Assembly (NCBI GenBank): GCA_030812955.1
Contig: JAUSTR010000001.1
Coordinates: 248,001-312,000, forward strand
Source: Bacillus alveayuensis
GTDB lineage: Bacteria; Bacillota; Bacilli; Bacillales; Aeribacillaceae
Direction of reading: 5' to 3'
Length of the DNA: 64,000 nucleotides
Within the stretch, counting starts at the first letter, position 1, and the number at the start of each line of letters is the position of its first letter. This document shows positions 1-9,582 of the stretch, one piece after another. The notes beneath the pieces are model-generated. The model was not told where the DNA came from and did no database searches. It was given only the letters and a program-made list of their open reading frames with translations. Position numbers and translations under genes: made by a program.

Positions 1-1
1 C

Positions 2-766
2 ATAGCTATATTTCTGACATCAGGACTTTTAGCAGCATGTGGTACAGAAAAGACAACGAGTGAATCGAAAGAAGGGATGAAACTAGTAGAGGAAGGAAAG
101 TTTACATTTGCAGCATCAGGAGAATATAAACCTTTTAGTGTGACGGACGGAAATGGATTTATGTCCGGTTTTGATATCGATGTTGCCAATGCTGTTGCAA
201 AAGAACTTGGGCTTGAACCGGTTCAGAAAAAGTTTAAATTTGCCGGAATCGTTGAAGGAGTTAAAACGGGCCGCTTTGATGCAGCAGTTGCAAGTCATAC
301 GATTACGGAGGAGAGAAAGGAACATGTTGACTTTTCAACACCTTATTATTATTCTGGGCCACAAATTTTTGTCAGACCAGATAGTGATATCGAAACTCTT
401 CAAGATCTAAAAGAGAAGGAAGTTGCTGTTTCAAAAGGATCAACTTATGCTAACACGGCGAGTGAGGTAACCAACAATGTAATTCAGTATGATAGTGATG
501 TTACAGCTCTTGAAGCGTTGAGCAATGGAAAACATGATGCAGTGATTACAGACTTTATTACAGGTAAAGAGGCAATAGGTAATGGATTAAAAATAGATGG
601 TAGAGAATTACTTGGCAGCAGTGAACAAGCAATAGCCGTTGCGAAAGACAATCCAGAGCTATTGCAAAAAATAAATGAGGCTTTGGAAAAATTGCGGGAA
701 GATGGCACATTAACAGAAATTAGTAAAAAGTATTTTGGTGAAGATATTACAAAAAAACCAGAATGA
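2..766 (+). CDS. Amino-acid ABC transporter substrate-binding lipoprotein (5' end outside window)
   Basis: The extracellular solute-binding protein of a polar amino-acid ABC importer, anchored to the outer face of the membrane. The frame is open from the window edge, and the first codons read as the end of a lipoprotein signal peptide with lipobox LLAAC, whose cysteine codon lies at 38-40. The true start is therefore upstream and the gene is truncated by the window. The mature part carries family 3 solute-binding hallmarks: FTFAASGEYKPFS near the start, GFDIDVANAVAKELG, and DAAVASHTITEERKEHVDFSTPYYYSG. A permease and an ATPase follow on the same strand. The substrate (cystine, glutamine, arginine or another) cannot be told from sequence alone. 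A hairpin with a T-run separates it from the permease. Confidence 0.93.
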   Translation: MAIFLTSGLLAACGTEKTTSESKEGMKLVEEGKFTFAASGEYKPFSVTDGNGFMSGFDIDVANAVAKELGLEPVQKKFKFAGIVEGVKTGRFDAAVASHTITEERKEHVDFSTPYYYSGPQIFVRPDSDIETLQDLKEKEVAVSKGSTYANTASEVTNNVIQYDSDVTALEALSNGKHDAVITDFITGKEAIGNGLKIDGRELLGSSEQAIAVAKDNPELLQKINEALEKLREDGTLTEISKKYFGEDITKKPE

Positions 767-778
767 TAGTAGCTTTTT

Positions 779-860
779 GAGGCTGTCAGTGTTAGACCCA
801 ATATATCGATCTATTGTGATAGGCTAATTTAGGTCAGATACTTACGTGACAGCCTCTTTT
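779..860 (+). terminator. Hairpin between binding-protein and permease genes
   Basis: GAGGCTGTCA (779-788) pairs with TGACAGCCTC (847-856), and TTTT follows. The loop is long and includes a second weak pairing (TAGACC with GGTC). It lies inside the transporter operon, so it may lower permease and ATPase expression relative to the binding protein or stabilise the upstream mRNA. That role is inference. The left arm resembles a hairpin at 17863. Confidence 0.6.
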
Positions 861-897
861 CGAATGAAGACATCAAAAGATTAAGGGGTTGAACTAG

Positions 898-1560
898 TTG
901 CCGAGTATTACACATGTATTCGCCAAATTTATCGAGTCATTTGATGTATTTTTTAAAGGAATGATCATGACATTACAAGTGACAGTTGTCTCTGTTTTTA
1001 TCGCTATTTTTATCGGATTATTGTTTTCTTTTTTGAAAATATCCCAAATTCGTTTCCTCGAATGGATAGCGAATTTTTATATATATGTTGTTCGCGGTAC
1101 ACCTCTTATTGTGCAAATTTTCATTTTTTATTTTGGTTTAACTTCTCTAAATATTTCCCAATTTTGGTCGGTTGCTTTAGGGCTTGCTTTTCATAACGGT
1201 GCTTATATTGCAGAAATTTTTCGGGGGGCGATTCAGTCCATTGACCGCGGACAAATGGAAGCAGGAAGATCATTAGGAATGAGCACTTCCTTAACGATGA
1301 GACGTATTATTTTACCTCAAGCCTTTAAAAGGGCTATGCCTCCTCTTGGGAACCAATTTATTATTGCTTTAAAGGATTCTTCTCTCGCCGCCTTTATCGG
1401 CCTTTATGAATTGTTTAATGTTGCTACAACGGAAGGAGCAAATTCCTTTGATAATATGACATATCTCCTCATTGTTGCGGTTTATTATTTATTTTTAGTA
1501 TTATTATTAACTTTACTCGTGAACTTCGTCGAGAATAAGCTTTCTGTCAGTGAACAATAA
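898..1560 (+). CDS. Amino-acid ABC transporter permease (HisM/GlnP family)
   Basis: Membrane subunit of the polar amino-acid importer whose binding protein precedes it and whose ATPase follows. The 220-residue length is usual for the family. Hydrophobic segments lie around residues 20-48, 58-80, 88-110, 150-170 and 190-212. The cytoplasmic EAA loop that docks on the ATPase is visible around residues 121-150 (EAGRSLGMS, then RRIILPQAFKRAMPPLGN). The start is a TTG with AAGGGG 9 bases upstream. The TM-region sequence VVRGTPLIVQIF is typical of HisM/GlnP/TcyB proteins. Substrate is not assigned. Confidence 0.93.
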   Translation: MPSITHVFAKFIESFDVFFKGMIMTLQVTVVSVFIAIFIGLLFSFLKISQIRFLEWIANFYIYVVRGTPLIVQIFIFYFGLTSLNISQFWSVALGLAFHNGAYIAEIFRGAIQSIDRGQMEAGRSLGMSTSLTMRRIILPQAFKRAMPPLGNQFIIALKDSSLAAFIGLYELFNVATTEGANSFDNMTYLLIVAVYYLFLVLLLTLLVNFVENKLSVSEQ

Positions 1561-1601
1561 TCTTTTTGAGTGATTTTCATTGAAACAAGGAGGATTTTAT
1601 T

Positions 1602-2339
1602 TTGTCAAACAGGGTAATGATTGAAGTACAACAATTAAATAAATCTTTTGGATCTTTACATGTTTTAAAAGATGTTGATTTAACAGTTCATGAAAGTGAT
1701 GTCGTTTGTTTAATCGGGGCGAGCGGTTCAGGGAAAAGCACTTTGTTGCGATGTTTAAATTTTCTCGAAATGAAAGATAGCGGCAAGATTTTGATCAATG
1801 GAGAAGAGATTGATGAACGATCACATAATCTCAATCAAGTAAGACAAAAAGTCGGGATGGTATTCCAACATTTTCATTTATTTCCCCACAAAACGGTGCT
1901 TGAAAATGTGATTGAAGCTCCTATCTATGTAAAAAAAGTGCCAAAAGAAAAAGCGATAAAAAAAGGGAGAGCGCTATTAAAAAAGGTTGGACTTTCAGAT
2001 AAAGAGGAAGTTTATCCTGCTAAACTATCTGGCGGACAAAAGCAGCGCGTTGCCATTGCTAGATCTTTGGCGATGAAGCCGGAAGTCATGTTATTTGATG
2101 AGCCAACTTCTGCGCTCGATCCTGAGCTTGTCGGTGAGGTTTTATCCACGATGAAGGAGCTTGCGAAAGAAGGAATGACAATGATCCTCGTGACACACGA
2201 AATGGGATTTGCTAGAGAAGTAGCAGACAAAATCGTGTATATGCATGAAGGAAAAATCGTAGAGATCGGAACACCTGAAGAAATTTTTGAACAACCGAAA
2301 CAACAAAGAACGAAAGACTTTTTAAACTCTGTCTTATAA
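1602..2339 (+). CDS. Amino-acid ABC transporter ATP-binding protein
   Basis: The ATPase that powers the polar amino-acid importer encoded just upstream. Walker A (GASGSGKST), the Q-loop ([12 protein letters not shown]), the ABC signature ([13 protein letters not shown]), Walker B ([14 protein letters not shown]) and the switch histidine (VTHEMGF) are all present and in order. Length 245 residues is normal for GlnQ/TcyC-type ATPases. The start is TTG preceded by a strong AAGGAGGA. The gene ends the three-gene operon, and a hairpin follows at 2361. Confidence 0.95.
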   Translation: MSNRVMIEVQQLNKSFGSLHVLKDVDLTVHESDVVCLIGASGSGKSTLLRCLNFLEMKDSGKILINGEEIDERSHNLNQVRQKVGMVFQHFHLFPHKTVLENVIEAPIYVKKVPKEKAIKKGRALLKKVGLSDKEEVYPAKLSGGQKQRVAIARSLAMKPEVMLFDEPTSALDPELVGEVLSTMKELAKEGMTMILVTHEMGFAREVADKIVYMHEGKIVEIGTPEEIFEQPKQQRTKDFLNSVL

Positions 2340-2360
2340 TAGCGTCAATAACTTTTAAAC

Positions 2361-2390
2361 AAGAGAACTTCCGGAAATGGGAGTTCTCTT
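2361..2390. terminator. Bidirectional terminator between convergent genes
   Basis: AAGAGAACT and AGTTCTCTT form a stem between the ABC ATPase gene and the convergent membrane-protein gene. A T-rich tail follows on the plus strand and a short T-run (GTTTA) on the minus strand. Confidence 0.65.
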
Positions 2391-2408
2391 GTTTATGAAT
2401 GGAATATT

Positions 2409-2891
2409 TTACTTTCGACGAGCGAATAATATAACACCTATTATAATCAAAATCATTGGCCAATACTTTTGTATGTAAGGAAACGTTTTTTGGACATTTG
2501 GCGAGAACGGGACATTGGATGGGAAAAAATAGAGAAACAGGGCTAATAAAAAAATGATAATCCCTGGGAAAAGACCAGATTTCGTGCTTTTTGACTGCAG
2601 GAATATTCCTATAGAAATAATAAATAAAATGGAAGTAATGTCATCTGGCCAAAAAGAAACGGCATCTTTCCATAAAAAATGAGCTCCTATGCCGATTAAT
2701 AAGGTTGCAGGCAACATACTTTTAGCATCTTTTTCAATCATTGCATGGACCAAAAAAGCAAGACCAAATAATATGAGCATTCCATTCGATGAATACATTA
2801 CTTGAAATAACGGGTAAGAAAATTGGTTGAACAAAAAATAAGCACCAACTATAATGAAAAAAAGTGCTGGTAAAGTCCAATGTTTCTTCAT
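2409..2891 (-). CDS. Small polytopic membrane protein with LiaI/LiaF-like transmembrane region
   Basis: A 160-residue, very hydrophobic protein with about five or six membrane segments and a short basic tail (FARRK). The repeated pattern of paired helices (PALFFIIVGAYFLF at the start, YWPMILIIIGVILF at the end) resembles the LiaI/LiaF-like transmembrane region found in Bacillus envelope-stress proteins, but no specific function is claimed. The start is the ATG at 2891, because GAGGTG lies 6 bases ahead of it. A GTG at 2900 is in frame but coincides with that ribosome binding site. It is transcribed away from hemA and shares an intergenic region with it. Confidence 0.75.
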   Translation of the reverse strand: MKKHWTLPALFFIIVGAYFLFNQFSYPLFQVMYSSNGMLILFGLAFLVHAMIEKDAKSMLPATLLIGIGAHFLWKDAVSFWPDDITSILFIISIGIFLQSKSTKSGLFPGIIIFLLALFLYFFPSNVPFSPNVQKTFPYIQKYWPMILIIIGVILFARRK

Positions 2892-2965
2892 TTTGTTCAC
2901 CTCTAGCTATGTTCATTTGCTTGATTGAAAGCTTCATTTTTGTTAAGGTACAATAAGAAGAAAAA

Positions 2966-3066
2966 TTGACAAAATTCGATGATCATCGATTTCATTGATT
3001 ATCATATCATACAGTTTCATATACTGTTCACATTTTTTATAATTGTTAACGATATGAAGTGATATA
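2966..3066 (+). promoter_or_regulatory. hemA promoter region with 14-bp palindrome and PerR-box-like site
   Basis: A consensus -35 TTGACA (2966-2971) is followed 18 bases later by TTTCAT (2990-2995). The spacer holds the perfect palindrome TCGATGATCATCGA (2976-2989), a classic repressor position. Further down, TTATAATTGTTAACG (3037-3051) matches the left half of the PerR box (TTATAATnATTATAA) and part of the right half. TATAAT lies at 3062. On the minus strand TTGTCA (2967-2972) could serve the divergent membrane-protein gene. PerR control of hemA is known in B. subtilis. Its presence here is inference. Confidence 0.45.
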
Positions 3067-3106
3067 ATGAATAAAGAACCTCAAAGGAATGGATGGGGGG
3101 TTTAAA

Positions 3107-4453
3107 ATGCACATTCTAGCGATCGGATTAAACTATAAGACTGCCCCTGTTGAAATTCGCGAAAAGCTAAGCTTTGATGGCAATGATTTAGCTGATGCGA
3201 TGAAGCAGTTGAAGAAGCAAAAAAGTGTATTAGAAAACGTAATCGTTTCCACATGTAATAGAACGGAAATTTATGCAGTCGTCGATCAACTTCATACAGG
3301 CCGTTATTATTTAAAAGCCTTCTTATCGAACTGGTTCGACATGGAGATCGATGACTTTTCTTCATATATTAAATATTATGAAAATGACAACGCTGTCCGT
3401 CATTTGTTTACAGTCACGTGCGGTCTTGACTCAATGGTTTTAGGGGAAACACAAATATTAGGACAAGTAAAAACAAGCTACTTACTTGCTCAAGAAAATG
3501 GTACGATCGGAACGATCTTTAACCAATTGTTTAAACAAGCTGTCACCGTTGCTAAACGTGCTCATTCGGAAACGGATATTGGCTCAAATGCTGTATCTGT
3601 AAGTTATGCAGCAGTCGAGCTTGCTAAAAAAATCTTTGGTCATTTATCCAATAAAAACGTGCTCATTTTAGGAGCAGGAAAAATGGGAGAGCTAGCGGTT
3701 GAGAACCTTCACGGCAGCGGTGTTCAGCAAATTACAGTAGTAAACCGTACATTAGAAAAAGCTCAAGAATTGGCGCAGCGTTTTTCTGGAAAAGCGAAAT
3801 CATTTTCTGAGCTTCAATGTGCACTGCTTGAAGCTGATATTATGATTAGTTCGACTGGCGCTAAAGATTATATTTTAACAAAAGATGTGATAGAACCCAT
3901 TGAAAAAATGAGAAAAGGTCGACCTTTATTTATGGTCGACATTGCCGTACCGCGTGATTTAGATCCTAAAATTGATGAATTAGATAATGTATTTTTATAC
4001 GATATCGATGATTTAGAAGGAATTGTTGAAGCAAATTTAGAAGAACGAAAAAAAGCGGCAATGGAAATTGAATTAATGATTGAGGAAGAAATTTCCGAGT
4101 TTACTAAATGGTTAAACACATTAGGGGTCGTTCCGGTTATTTCTGCGCTAAGACAGAAGGCTCTTTCCATTCAAGCTGAAACGATGAAAAGCATTGAACG
4201 AAAAATGCCAAACTTAACGGAACGAGAAAAGAAACTGTTAAATAAGCATACGAAAAGCATCATAAATCAACTGCTGCGCGATCCAATTTTAAAAGTAAAA
4301 GAATTAGCAGCAGAGCCAAATGCCGAGCAATCATTGCAATTATTTAAAGAAATTTTTAATATCGAAGAAGCTGTGGACAGTCAGGTTCAAAAAGCAGATC
4401 AATCAGTAAAAGAAAATATGAAGGCGTACAAAGATGTTTCACTTCAAATGTAA
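3107..4453 (+). CDS. hemA: Glutamyl-tRNA reductase
   Basis: First step of C5-pathway tetrapyrrole synthesis: NADPH-dependent reduction of glutamyl-tRNA(Glu) to glutamate-1-semialdehyde. The start is the ATG at 3107 ([16 protein letters not shown]), with a GGGGGG ribosome binding site just ahead. An in-frame ATG 18 bases upstream lies before that site. The catalytic cysteine is in [10 protein letters not shown] near residue 50. The [10 protein letters not shown] substrate-recognition block, an NADPH-binding Rossmann motif ([13 protein letters not shown]) and the C-terminal dimerisation helices follow. Length 448 matches Bacillus HemA. It is the first gene of hemAXCDBL. In B. subtilis HemA abundance is limited by haem and by HemX, which is the next gene here. 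Confidence 0.98.
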   Translation: MHILAIGLNYKTAPVEIREKLSFDGNDLADAMKQLKKQKSVLENVIVSTCNRTEIYAVVDQLHTGRYYLKAFLSNWFDMEIDDFSSYIKYYENDNAVRHLFTVTCGLDSMVLGETQILGQVKTSYLLAQENGTIGTIFNQLFKQAVTVAKRAHSETDIGSNAVSVSYAAVELAKKIFGHLSNKNVLILGAGKMGELAVENLHGSGVQQITVVNRTLEKAQELAQRFSGKAKSFSELQCALLEADIMISSTGAKDYILTKDVIEPIEKMRKGRPLFMVDIAVPRDLDPKIDELDNVFLYDIDDLEGIVEANLEERKKAAMEIELMIEEEISEFTKWLNTLGVVPVISALRQKALSIQAETMKSIERKMPNLTEREKKLLNKHTKSIINQLLRDPILKVKELAAEPNAEQSLQLFKEIFNIEEAVDSQVQKADQSVKENMKAYKDVSLQM

Positions 4454-4471
4454 GTGAAAGGAATTTGGGAT

Positions 4472-5308
4472 ATGCTAGATAACATTAGTTTGATGCGTTT
4501 AAATGAATTTATGATTATTTTATATGCATTAAGTGTGCTGCTATATTTTATAGATTTCTTGCATAATAACCGGAAGGCAAATCGCACTGCCTTCTGGTTA
4601 CTTTCTATTGTTTGGATTTTACAAACAATTTTTTTATTTTACCAGATGTTTATTAACGGAAGGTTTCCAGTTTTGAATATTTTTGAGGGGCTTTATTTTT
4701 ACACATGGGTTTTAATTACTTTATCACTTGCGTTAAATCGTTTTGTACGCGTTGACTTTATCGTCTTTTTTACTAATGTGATCGGCTTTATGATGATGGC
4801 TATTCATATTTTTGCTCCATCTAATGCGGTGTCGGCTGAAGTATCAAGTCAATTAATTTCTGAATTGCTGCTAATCCATATTACAATGGCGATTTTAGGT
4901 TATGGAGCATTTTCGCTATCATTTGCTTTTTCCCTCTTATATGTCATTCAATATAATTTACTCAAAAAGAAAAAGTGGGGGAAGCGCCTCATTCGTATTC
5001 AAGACTTAGCTAAACTAGATCATATGTCATATGTATTAAACGTTATCGGAGTACCTATCCTGTTATTAGGGATCATTCTAGGGGTTATTTGGGCGTATAT
5101 TAAACTCCCAGACTTTCATTGGTATGATACGAAAGTGCTCGGATCGTTTATGGTCATTGCCATTTATAGTTTTTATTTATATAGCCGAATTGTAAAAGAA
5201 TGGCAAGGTCGAACAGTTGCTTTATTAAATATTGCTTCCTTTTTCGTTTTATTAATCAATTTCTTTTTATTTGGAAGCTTATCTCGTTTTCATTTTTGGT
5301 ACTCTTAA
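4472..5308 (+). CDS. hemX: HemX, integral membrane protein of the CcsA/cytochrome c assembly family
   Basis: A 278-residue protein with about eight hydrophobic segments, placed immediately after hemA as in B. subtilis, where HemX lowers the cellular concentration of HemA. It belongs to the CcsA-like cytochrome c assembly family. The segment around GYGAFSLSFAFSLLYVIQYNLL is typical. The ATG at 4472 is preferred because AAAGGAA lies about 7 bases ahead. An in-frame GTG directly after the hemA stop has no usable ribosome binding site. The close packing with hemA suggests co-transcription and probably coupled translation. Confidence 0.92.
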   Translation: MLDNISLMRLNEFMIILYALSVLLYFIDFLHNNRKANRTAFWLLSIVWILQTIFLFYQMFINGRFPVLNIFEGLYFYTWVLITLSLALNRFVRVDFIVFFTNVIGFMMMAIHIFAPSNAVSAEVSSQLISELLLIHITMAILGYGAFSLSFAFSLLYVIQYNLLKKKKWGKRLIRIQDLAKLDHMSYVLNVIGVPILLLGIILGVIWAYIKLPDFHWYDTKVLGSFMVIAIYSFYLYSRIVKEWQGRTVALLNIASFFVLLINFFLFGSLSRFHFWYS

Positions 5309-5335
5309 CTCGTTCGGTACATTAGGAGGATAAAC

Positions 5336-6268
5336 ATGAGAAAAATCATAGTAGGTTCTAGACGAAGTAAATTAGCGATGACGCAAACAAATTGGGTGAT
5401 TAGCCAATTAAAGCAATTAGGAGTTCCTTACGAATTTGAAGTGAAAGAAATTGTCACAAAAGGAGATAAAATATTAGATGTAACCCTTTCAAAAGTCGGG
5501 GGAAAAGGATTGTTTGTGAAAGAAATAGAACAAGCGATGTTAAAAGGTGACATTGATATCGCTGTACATAGTATGAAAGATATGCCGGCTGTATTGCCAG
5601 ACGGTTTAACAATCGGGTGTATTCCGAAACGTGAAGATTATCGTGATGTCTTCATTTCAAAAGGACATCAGACTTTGAGAGAGTTAAAGGAAGGTGCTGT
5701 AATCGGCACGAGCAGTTTACGTAGAGGAGCACAAATTTTAGCTGCACGGCCTGATTTAACCATAAAGTGGATACGGGGAAACATTGATACTCGTTTGCAA
5801 AAATTACAAACAGGAGATTATGATGGCATTATATTAGCAGCTGCTGGTTTAGCCCGAATGGGATGGAGTGAAGAGGTTGTCACAGAATATTTAGATCCAT
5901 CAATCTGTTTGCCAGCTGTTGGCCAAGGTGCGTTAGCGATTGAGTGTAGAGAAAATGATGAAGAACTTTTAACAATGTTAAGCCAGCTTAATGATGCTCA
6001 AACAGCATTAGCAGTGAAGGCTGAAAGAGCCTTCTTACACCAAATGGAAGGCGGATGTCAAGTTCCAGTTGCCGGACTTGCTGAAGTGGATGAAATGAAC
6101 AATATTTGCTTAACAGCACTTGTTGCATCCCCAGATGGAAAAGAGGTGTATAAAGAAAAAAGAACAGGGCGAGATCCCGTTTTACTAGGGAAAGAAGTAG
6201 CAACCATTTTAGCAGAACAAGGTGCGAAAAAGCTAATTGAACAAGTGAAAAGGGAGCTTTTAGAATGA
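5336..6268 (+). CDS. hemC: Porphobilinogen deaminase (hydroxymethylbilane synthase)
   Basis: Polymerises four porphobilinogens into hydroxymethylbilane. The 310-residue protein has the N-terminal [12 protein letters not shown] block, the catalytic-site sequence HSMKDMP, the RRGAQ and RGNIDTRL arginine-rich substrate contacts, and the GGCQVPVAG loop whose cysteine carries the dipyrromethane cofactor. The ATG follows AGGAGG. Its stop overlaps the hemD start as ATGA, which implies translational coupling. Confidence 0.98.
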   Translation: MRKIIVGSRRSKLAMTQTNWVISQLKQLGVPYEFEVKEIVTKGDKILDVTLSKVGGKGLFVKEIEQAMLKGDIDIAVHSMKDMPAVLPDGLTIGCIPKREDYRDVFISKGHQTLRELKEGAVIGTSSLRRGAQILAARPDLTIKWIRGNIDTRLQKLQTGDYDGIILAAAGLARMGWSEEVVTEYLDPSICLPAVGQGALAIECRENDEELLTMLSQLNDAQTALAVKAERAFLHQMEGGCQVPVAGLAEVDEMNNICLTALVASPDGKEVYKEKRTGRDPVLLGKEVATILAEQGAKKLIEQVKRELLE

Positions 6269-7065
6269 TAAATCCTGAAAAGCCGTTAGCTGGATTAAAA
6301 ATTTTAAATACGAGAGCAAGGCATCAAGCTAAAACTTTTTCCAAAAAAATAAAAGAAAAAGGCGGAATTCCTTATGAGATCCCGCTAATTAATATTCGCC
6401 GAAGTGAGCCTAAATTTTCGCTAAGGGAGATATTAAAAGACATTTCGAAAAATGACTGGATTATATTTACAAGCAGCAATGGAATTACTTATTTTTTTGA
6501 CCATTTAAAACAAGAACGAATTGATGAATGTGTGCTATCACAGGTTCAAATTGCTGTTGTTGGCGATAAAACAAAAAAAACTGCAGAAAAATTTAATCTT
6601 CAAGTAAAAGTTTGTCCTAAAAGCTTTTCAGCAGAAGCACTAGCAAAGGATTTAGCCCAAATAGTGAACAAAGAGAATAAAATAATCGTCGTAAGAGGAA
6701 ATCTTGCTCGCCCCTTGTTAAGAGAAAAGCTTTCGCAGCATGGATTTTCCATCATTGATTTTATAGCATATGAAACTGAGCATAATGTTTATAACAAAGA
6801 GGAGCTTTATCATTTAATAAAAAATAAACAGCTTGATATCATTACGTTTACGAGTTCATCGACTGTTGTAAGCTTTATGAATTTTATTCAACATTACAAG
6901 CTGCAAGATGAATTATATCCGATTGTTTTTGTCTGTATCGGTCCTGTGACGGAGCGCACGCTTGCTTCATATGGAACATATTCCATTCTCGTACCGGAAA
7001 AATACACGATTGATGGTATGGTGGAATTAATGTGTTTGTATGTGACTAGAAAAAGGGAGGAGTAA
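6265..7065 (+). CDS. hemD: Uroporphyrinogen-III synthase
   Basis: Cyclises hydroxymethylbilane with inversion of ring D to uroporphyrinogen III. Sequence conservation in this family is low. The evidence is the 266-residue length, the two-lobed pattern (IIFTSSNGI in the first half, [13 protein letters not shown] and [10 protein letters not shown] in the second) and the position between hemC and hemB. The start ATG overlaps the hemC stop by four bases. The gene stops 3 bases before hemB begins. Confidence 0.93.
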   Translation: MINPEKPLAGLKILNTRARHQAKTFSKKIKEKGGIPYEIPLINIRRSEPKFSLREILKDISKNDWIIFTSSNGITYFFDHLKQERIDECVLSQVQIAVVGDKTKKTAEKFNLQVKVCPKSFSAEALAKDLAQIVNKENKIIVVRGNLARPLLREKLSQHGFSIIDFIAYETEHNVYNKEELYHLIKNKQLDIITFTSSSTVVSFMNFIQHYKLQDELYPIVFVCIGPVTERTLASYGTYSILVPEKYTIDGMVELMCLYVTRKREE

Positions 7066-7068
7066 ACG

Positions 7069-8046
7069 ATGAGTTTTGAATTTTCTCGTCATCGCCGTTT
7101 GCGAAATAGTGCAAATATGCGTTCATTAGTTCGAGAAACGCATTTGCGAACAGAAGATCTTATTTTTCCGATTTTTGTTGTAGAAGGAGAACAAAAACGG
7201 AATCCAGTTGAATCCATGCCAGGTGTGTACCAGCTCTCACTCGATTTGTTAAATGACGAAATTCACGAAGCCGTCCAGTTAGGAATTAAAGCGGTTATCG
7301 TGTTCGGAGTACCAGAGCATAAAGATGAAATTGGTTCAGAAGCATACAATGAATGCGGGATTGTTCAACGTGCTATTCAACAAATAAAGCAACATTTCCC
7401 TGAATTGGTTGTTGTTGCTGATACATGTTTGTGCCAATATACAGACCATGGCCATTGCGGAATTGTCGAAAACGGTGAAATTTTAAATGATGCTTCACTT
7501 GAGCTGTTAGCGAAAACGGCAGTCAGTCAAGCAAGGGCTGGTGCAGATGTAATTGCTCCATCGAATATGATGGATGGTTTTGTTGCAGCGATTCGACATG
7601 GCTTAGATGATGCAGGATTTGAACACATTCCGATCATGTCTTATGCAGTAAAATATGCCAGTGCTTTTTACGGTCCGTTTCGTGATGCAGCCCATAGCTC
7701 CCCACAGTTTGGAGATCGAAAAACGTACCAAATGGATCCTGCCAACCGTTTAGAAGCGTTAAGAGAAGCGGAATCTGATGTAGCCGAAGGTGCTGATTTT
7801 TTAATTGTTAAACCAGCGCTAGCTTATTTAGATATTATCCGTGATGTAAAAAATCATTTTAACATTCCGATCGTTGCTTACAATGTTAGTGGTGAATATT
7901 CGATGATAAAGGCAGCAAGCCAAAATGGCTGGATTAACGAAAAAGAAATTGTTTTAGAAATGTTAACAGGAATGAAACGTGCTGGTGTTGACTTAATCAT
8001 TACTTATTTTGCCAAGGATGTTGCCCGCTATTTACAGGAAAATTAA
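7069..8046 (+). CDS. hemB: Delta-aminolevulinic acid dehydratase (porphobilinogen synthase)
   Basis: Condenses two 5-aminolevulinates to porphobilinogen. The 325-residue TIM-barrel protein shows the N-terminal arm ([18 protein letters not shown]), the zinc-type cysteine cluster ([14 protein letters not shown]) and the Schiff-base lysines in [18 protein letters not shown] and [15 protein letters not shown]. The cysteine-rich loop points to the zinc-dependent form. Gene order places it between hemD and hemL, with an 8-base ribosome binding site close to its ATG. Confidence 0.98.
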   Translation: MSFEFSRHRRLRNSANMRSLVRETHLRTEDLIFPIFVVEGEQKRNPVESMPGVYQLSLDLLNDEIHEAVQLGIKAVIVFGVPEHKDEIGSEAYNECGIVQRAIQQIKQHFPELVVVADTCLCQYTDHGHCGIVENGEILNDASLELLAKTAVSQARAGADVIAPSNMMDGFVAAIRHGLDDAGFEHIPIMSYAVKYASAFYGPFRDAAHSSPQFGDRKTYQMDPANRLEALREAESDVAEGADFLIVKPALAYLDIIRDVKNHFNIPIVAYNVSGEYSMIKAASQNGWINEKEIVLEMLTGMKRAGVDLIITYFAKDVARYLQEN

Positions 8047-8069
8047 GAAGCTTGAAAGGGGTAAGAATA

Positions 8070-9359
8070 TTGAACCGTTATGAAAAATCTATTCAAGCAT
8101 TTCAAAAAGCTAAGCAATTAATGCCTGGAGGAGTGAATAGTCCTGTACGAGCATTTAAATCTGTGAATATGGAGCCAATCTTTATAGAAAGAGGGAGAGG
8201 CTCGAAAATTTATGACATCGATGGGAATGAATATATTGATTACGTTCTTTCATGGGGACCATTAATTTTAGGTCATGCGAATGAACAAGTAGTGGAAGCA
8301 TTAAAAAAAGTGACAGAAAACGGGACAAGCTTTGGAACACCGACTTTAATTGAAAATAAATTAGCTGAATTAGTGATTGAACGAGTCCCATCGATTGAAG
8401 TTGTTCGCATGGTCAATTCCGGTACGGAAGCTACGATGAGTGCATTGCGCCTTGCTCGCGGCTATACGGGGCGAAATAAAATTTTGAAATTTGAAGGCTG
8501 TTATCATGGCCATGGTGATTCGTTATTAATTAAAGCTGGTTCTGGCGTTGCTACTCTTGGTCTGCCAGATAGTCCAGGAGTTCCAGAAAGCATTGCTCAA
8601 AATACGATTACGGTCCCTTATAATGATTTAGAAAGTGTTCGTTATGCTTTTGAACGTTTTGGCGGAGATATTGCTGGAGTCATTGTTGAGCCAGTTGCCG
8701 GAAATATGGGGGTTGTTCCTCCTAAACAAGGATTTTTACAAGAACTCAGACGTTTAACAAATGAATATGGCTCTCTTTTAATTTTTGATGAAGTCATGAC
8801 AGGTTTTCGTGTTGATTATCACTGTGCTCAAGGATATTTTGATATAACTCCGGATTTAACTTGCCTCGGTAAAGTGATTGGCGGCGGTCTTCCTGTCGGG
8901 GCTTACGGCGGAAAAGCAGAGATCATGGAAAAAGTGGCACCTAGTGGTCCTATTTATCAAGCAGGTACTTTATCTGGTAATCCACTCGCGATGACCGCAG
9001 GCTACGAAACATTGCGACAATTGACACCTGAAACCTATGTTGAATTTAAAAGGAAAGCGGATCGACTTGAAGAAGGATTCAAAAAAGCAGCCCAAAAATA
9101 CAGTGTCCCGCTAACTGTCAATCGCGCTGGTTCGATGATCGGCTTTTTCTTTAATGAACAGGATGTCATCAATTATGAAACAGCTAAACGATCGGATTTG
9201 AAATTTTTTGCTGAATTTTATCGTGAAATGGCGAATGAAGGTGTTTACCTTCCACCATCACAATTTGAAGGACTATTTTTATCCACGGCCCACACAGATG
9301 AAGATATTGAGAAAACGATTGCTGCAGCTGAAAAAGCCTTTTCTATTTTACACTCTTAG
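8070..9359 (+). CDS. hemL: Glutamate-1-semialdehyde 2,1-aminomutase
   Basis: PLP enzyme that converts glutamate-1-semialdehyde, the HemA product, to 5-aminolevulinate. The start is TTG at 8070 ([29 protein letters not shown]), with AAAGGGG just ahead. An upstream in-frame TTG at 8052 would precede that site. The PLP lysine sits in [17 protein letters not shown] near residue 267. [14 protein letters not shown] and [10 protein letters not shown] are the other signature blocks. Length 429 is standard for Bacillus HemL. It closes the hem operon and is followed by a strong terminator. Confidence 0.98.
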   Translation: MNRYEKSIQAFQKAKQLMPGGVNSPVRAFKSVNMEPIFIERGRGSKIYDIDGNEYIDYVLSWGPLILGHANEQVVEALKKVTENGTSFGTPTLIENKLAELVIERVPSIEVVRMVNSGTEATMSALRLARGYTGRNKILKFEGCYHGHGDSLLIKAGSGVATLGLPDSPGVPESIAQNTITVPYNDLESVRYAFERFGGDIAGVIVEPVAGNMGVVPPKQGFLQELRRLTNEYGSLLIFDEVMTGFRVDYHCAQGYFDITPDLTCLGKVIGGGLPVGAYGGKAEIMEKVAPSGPIYQAGTLSGNPLAMTAGYETLRQLTPETYVEFKRKADRLEEGFKKAAQKYSVPLTVNRAGSMIGFFFNEQDVINYETAKRSDLKFFAEFYREMANEGVYLPPSQFEGLFLSTAHTDEDIEKTIAAAEKAFSILHS

Positions 9360-9387
9360 GAATCGGAGAGATCCGATTCTTTTTTTA
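9360..9387 (+). terminator. hem operon terminator
   Basis: GAATCGG and CCGATTC enclose a short loop, and seven T residues follow directly. It starts right after the hemL stop codon. Confidence 0.9.
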
Positions 9388-9401
9388 TTGTTTAATAGTT
9401 A

Positions 9402-9486
9402 AGCTGTTTTCGTAAACTTTCTTGCTTTTCGACTGCCTATGACAGTCGAAAAGCTATAGAAGAGCAACAATCTTTTAGAAAAGAGC
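9402..9486. repeat. Palindromic intergenic element, copy A (MITE-like)
   Basis: About 85 bp running from AGCTGTTTTCGTAAACTTT to AACAATCTTTTAGAAAAGAGC. The outer ends form imperfect inverted repeats. The middle contains the perfect 11-bp hairpin arms CTTTTCGACTG and CAGTCGAAAAG. Five related copies occur at 10829, 30776, 39674, 42001 and 49152. It has no coding capacity. Confidence 0.75.
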
Positions 9487-9582
9487 GAACAGTTATCATA
9501 AAAAGTGATATTTTCCTTTCTTTCTTCATACATCTGTAATGTCATAGTTATTTTTCGGTGAATGGAAAGGAGGAAAATACTA

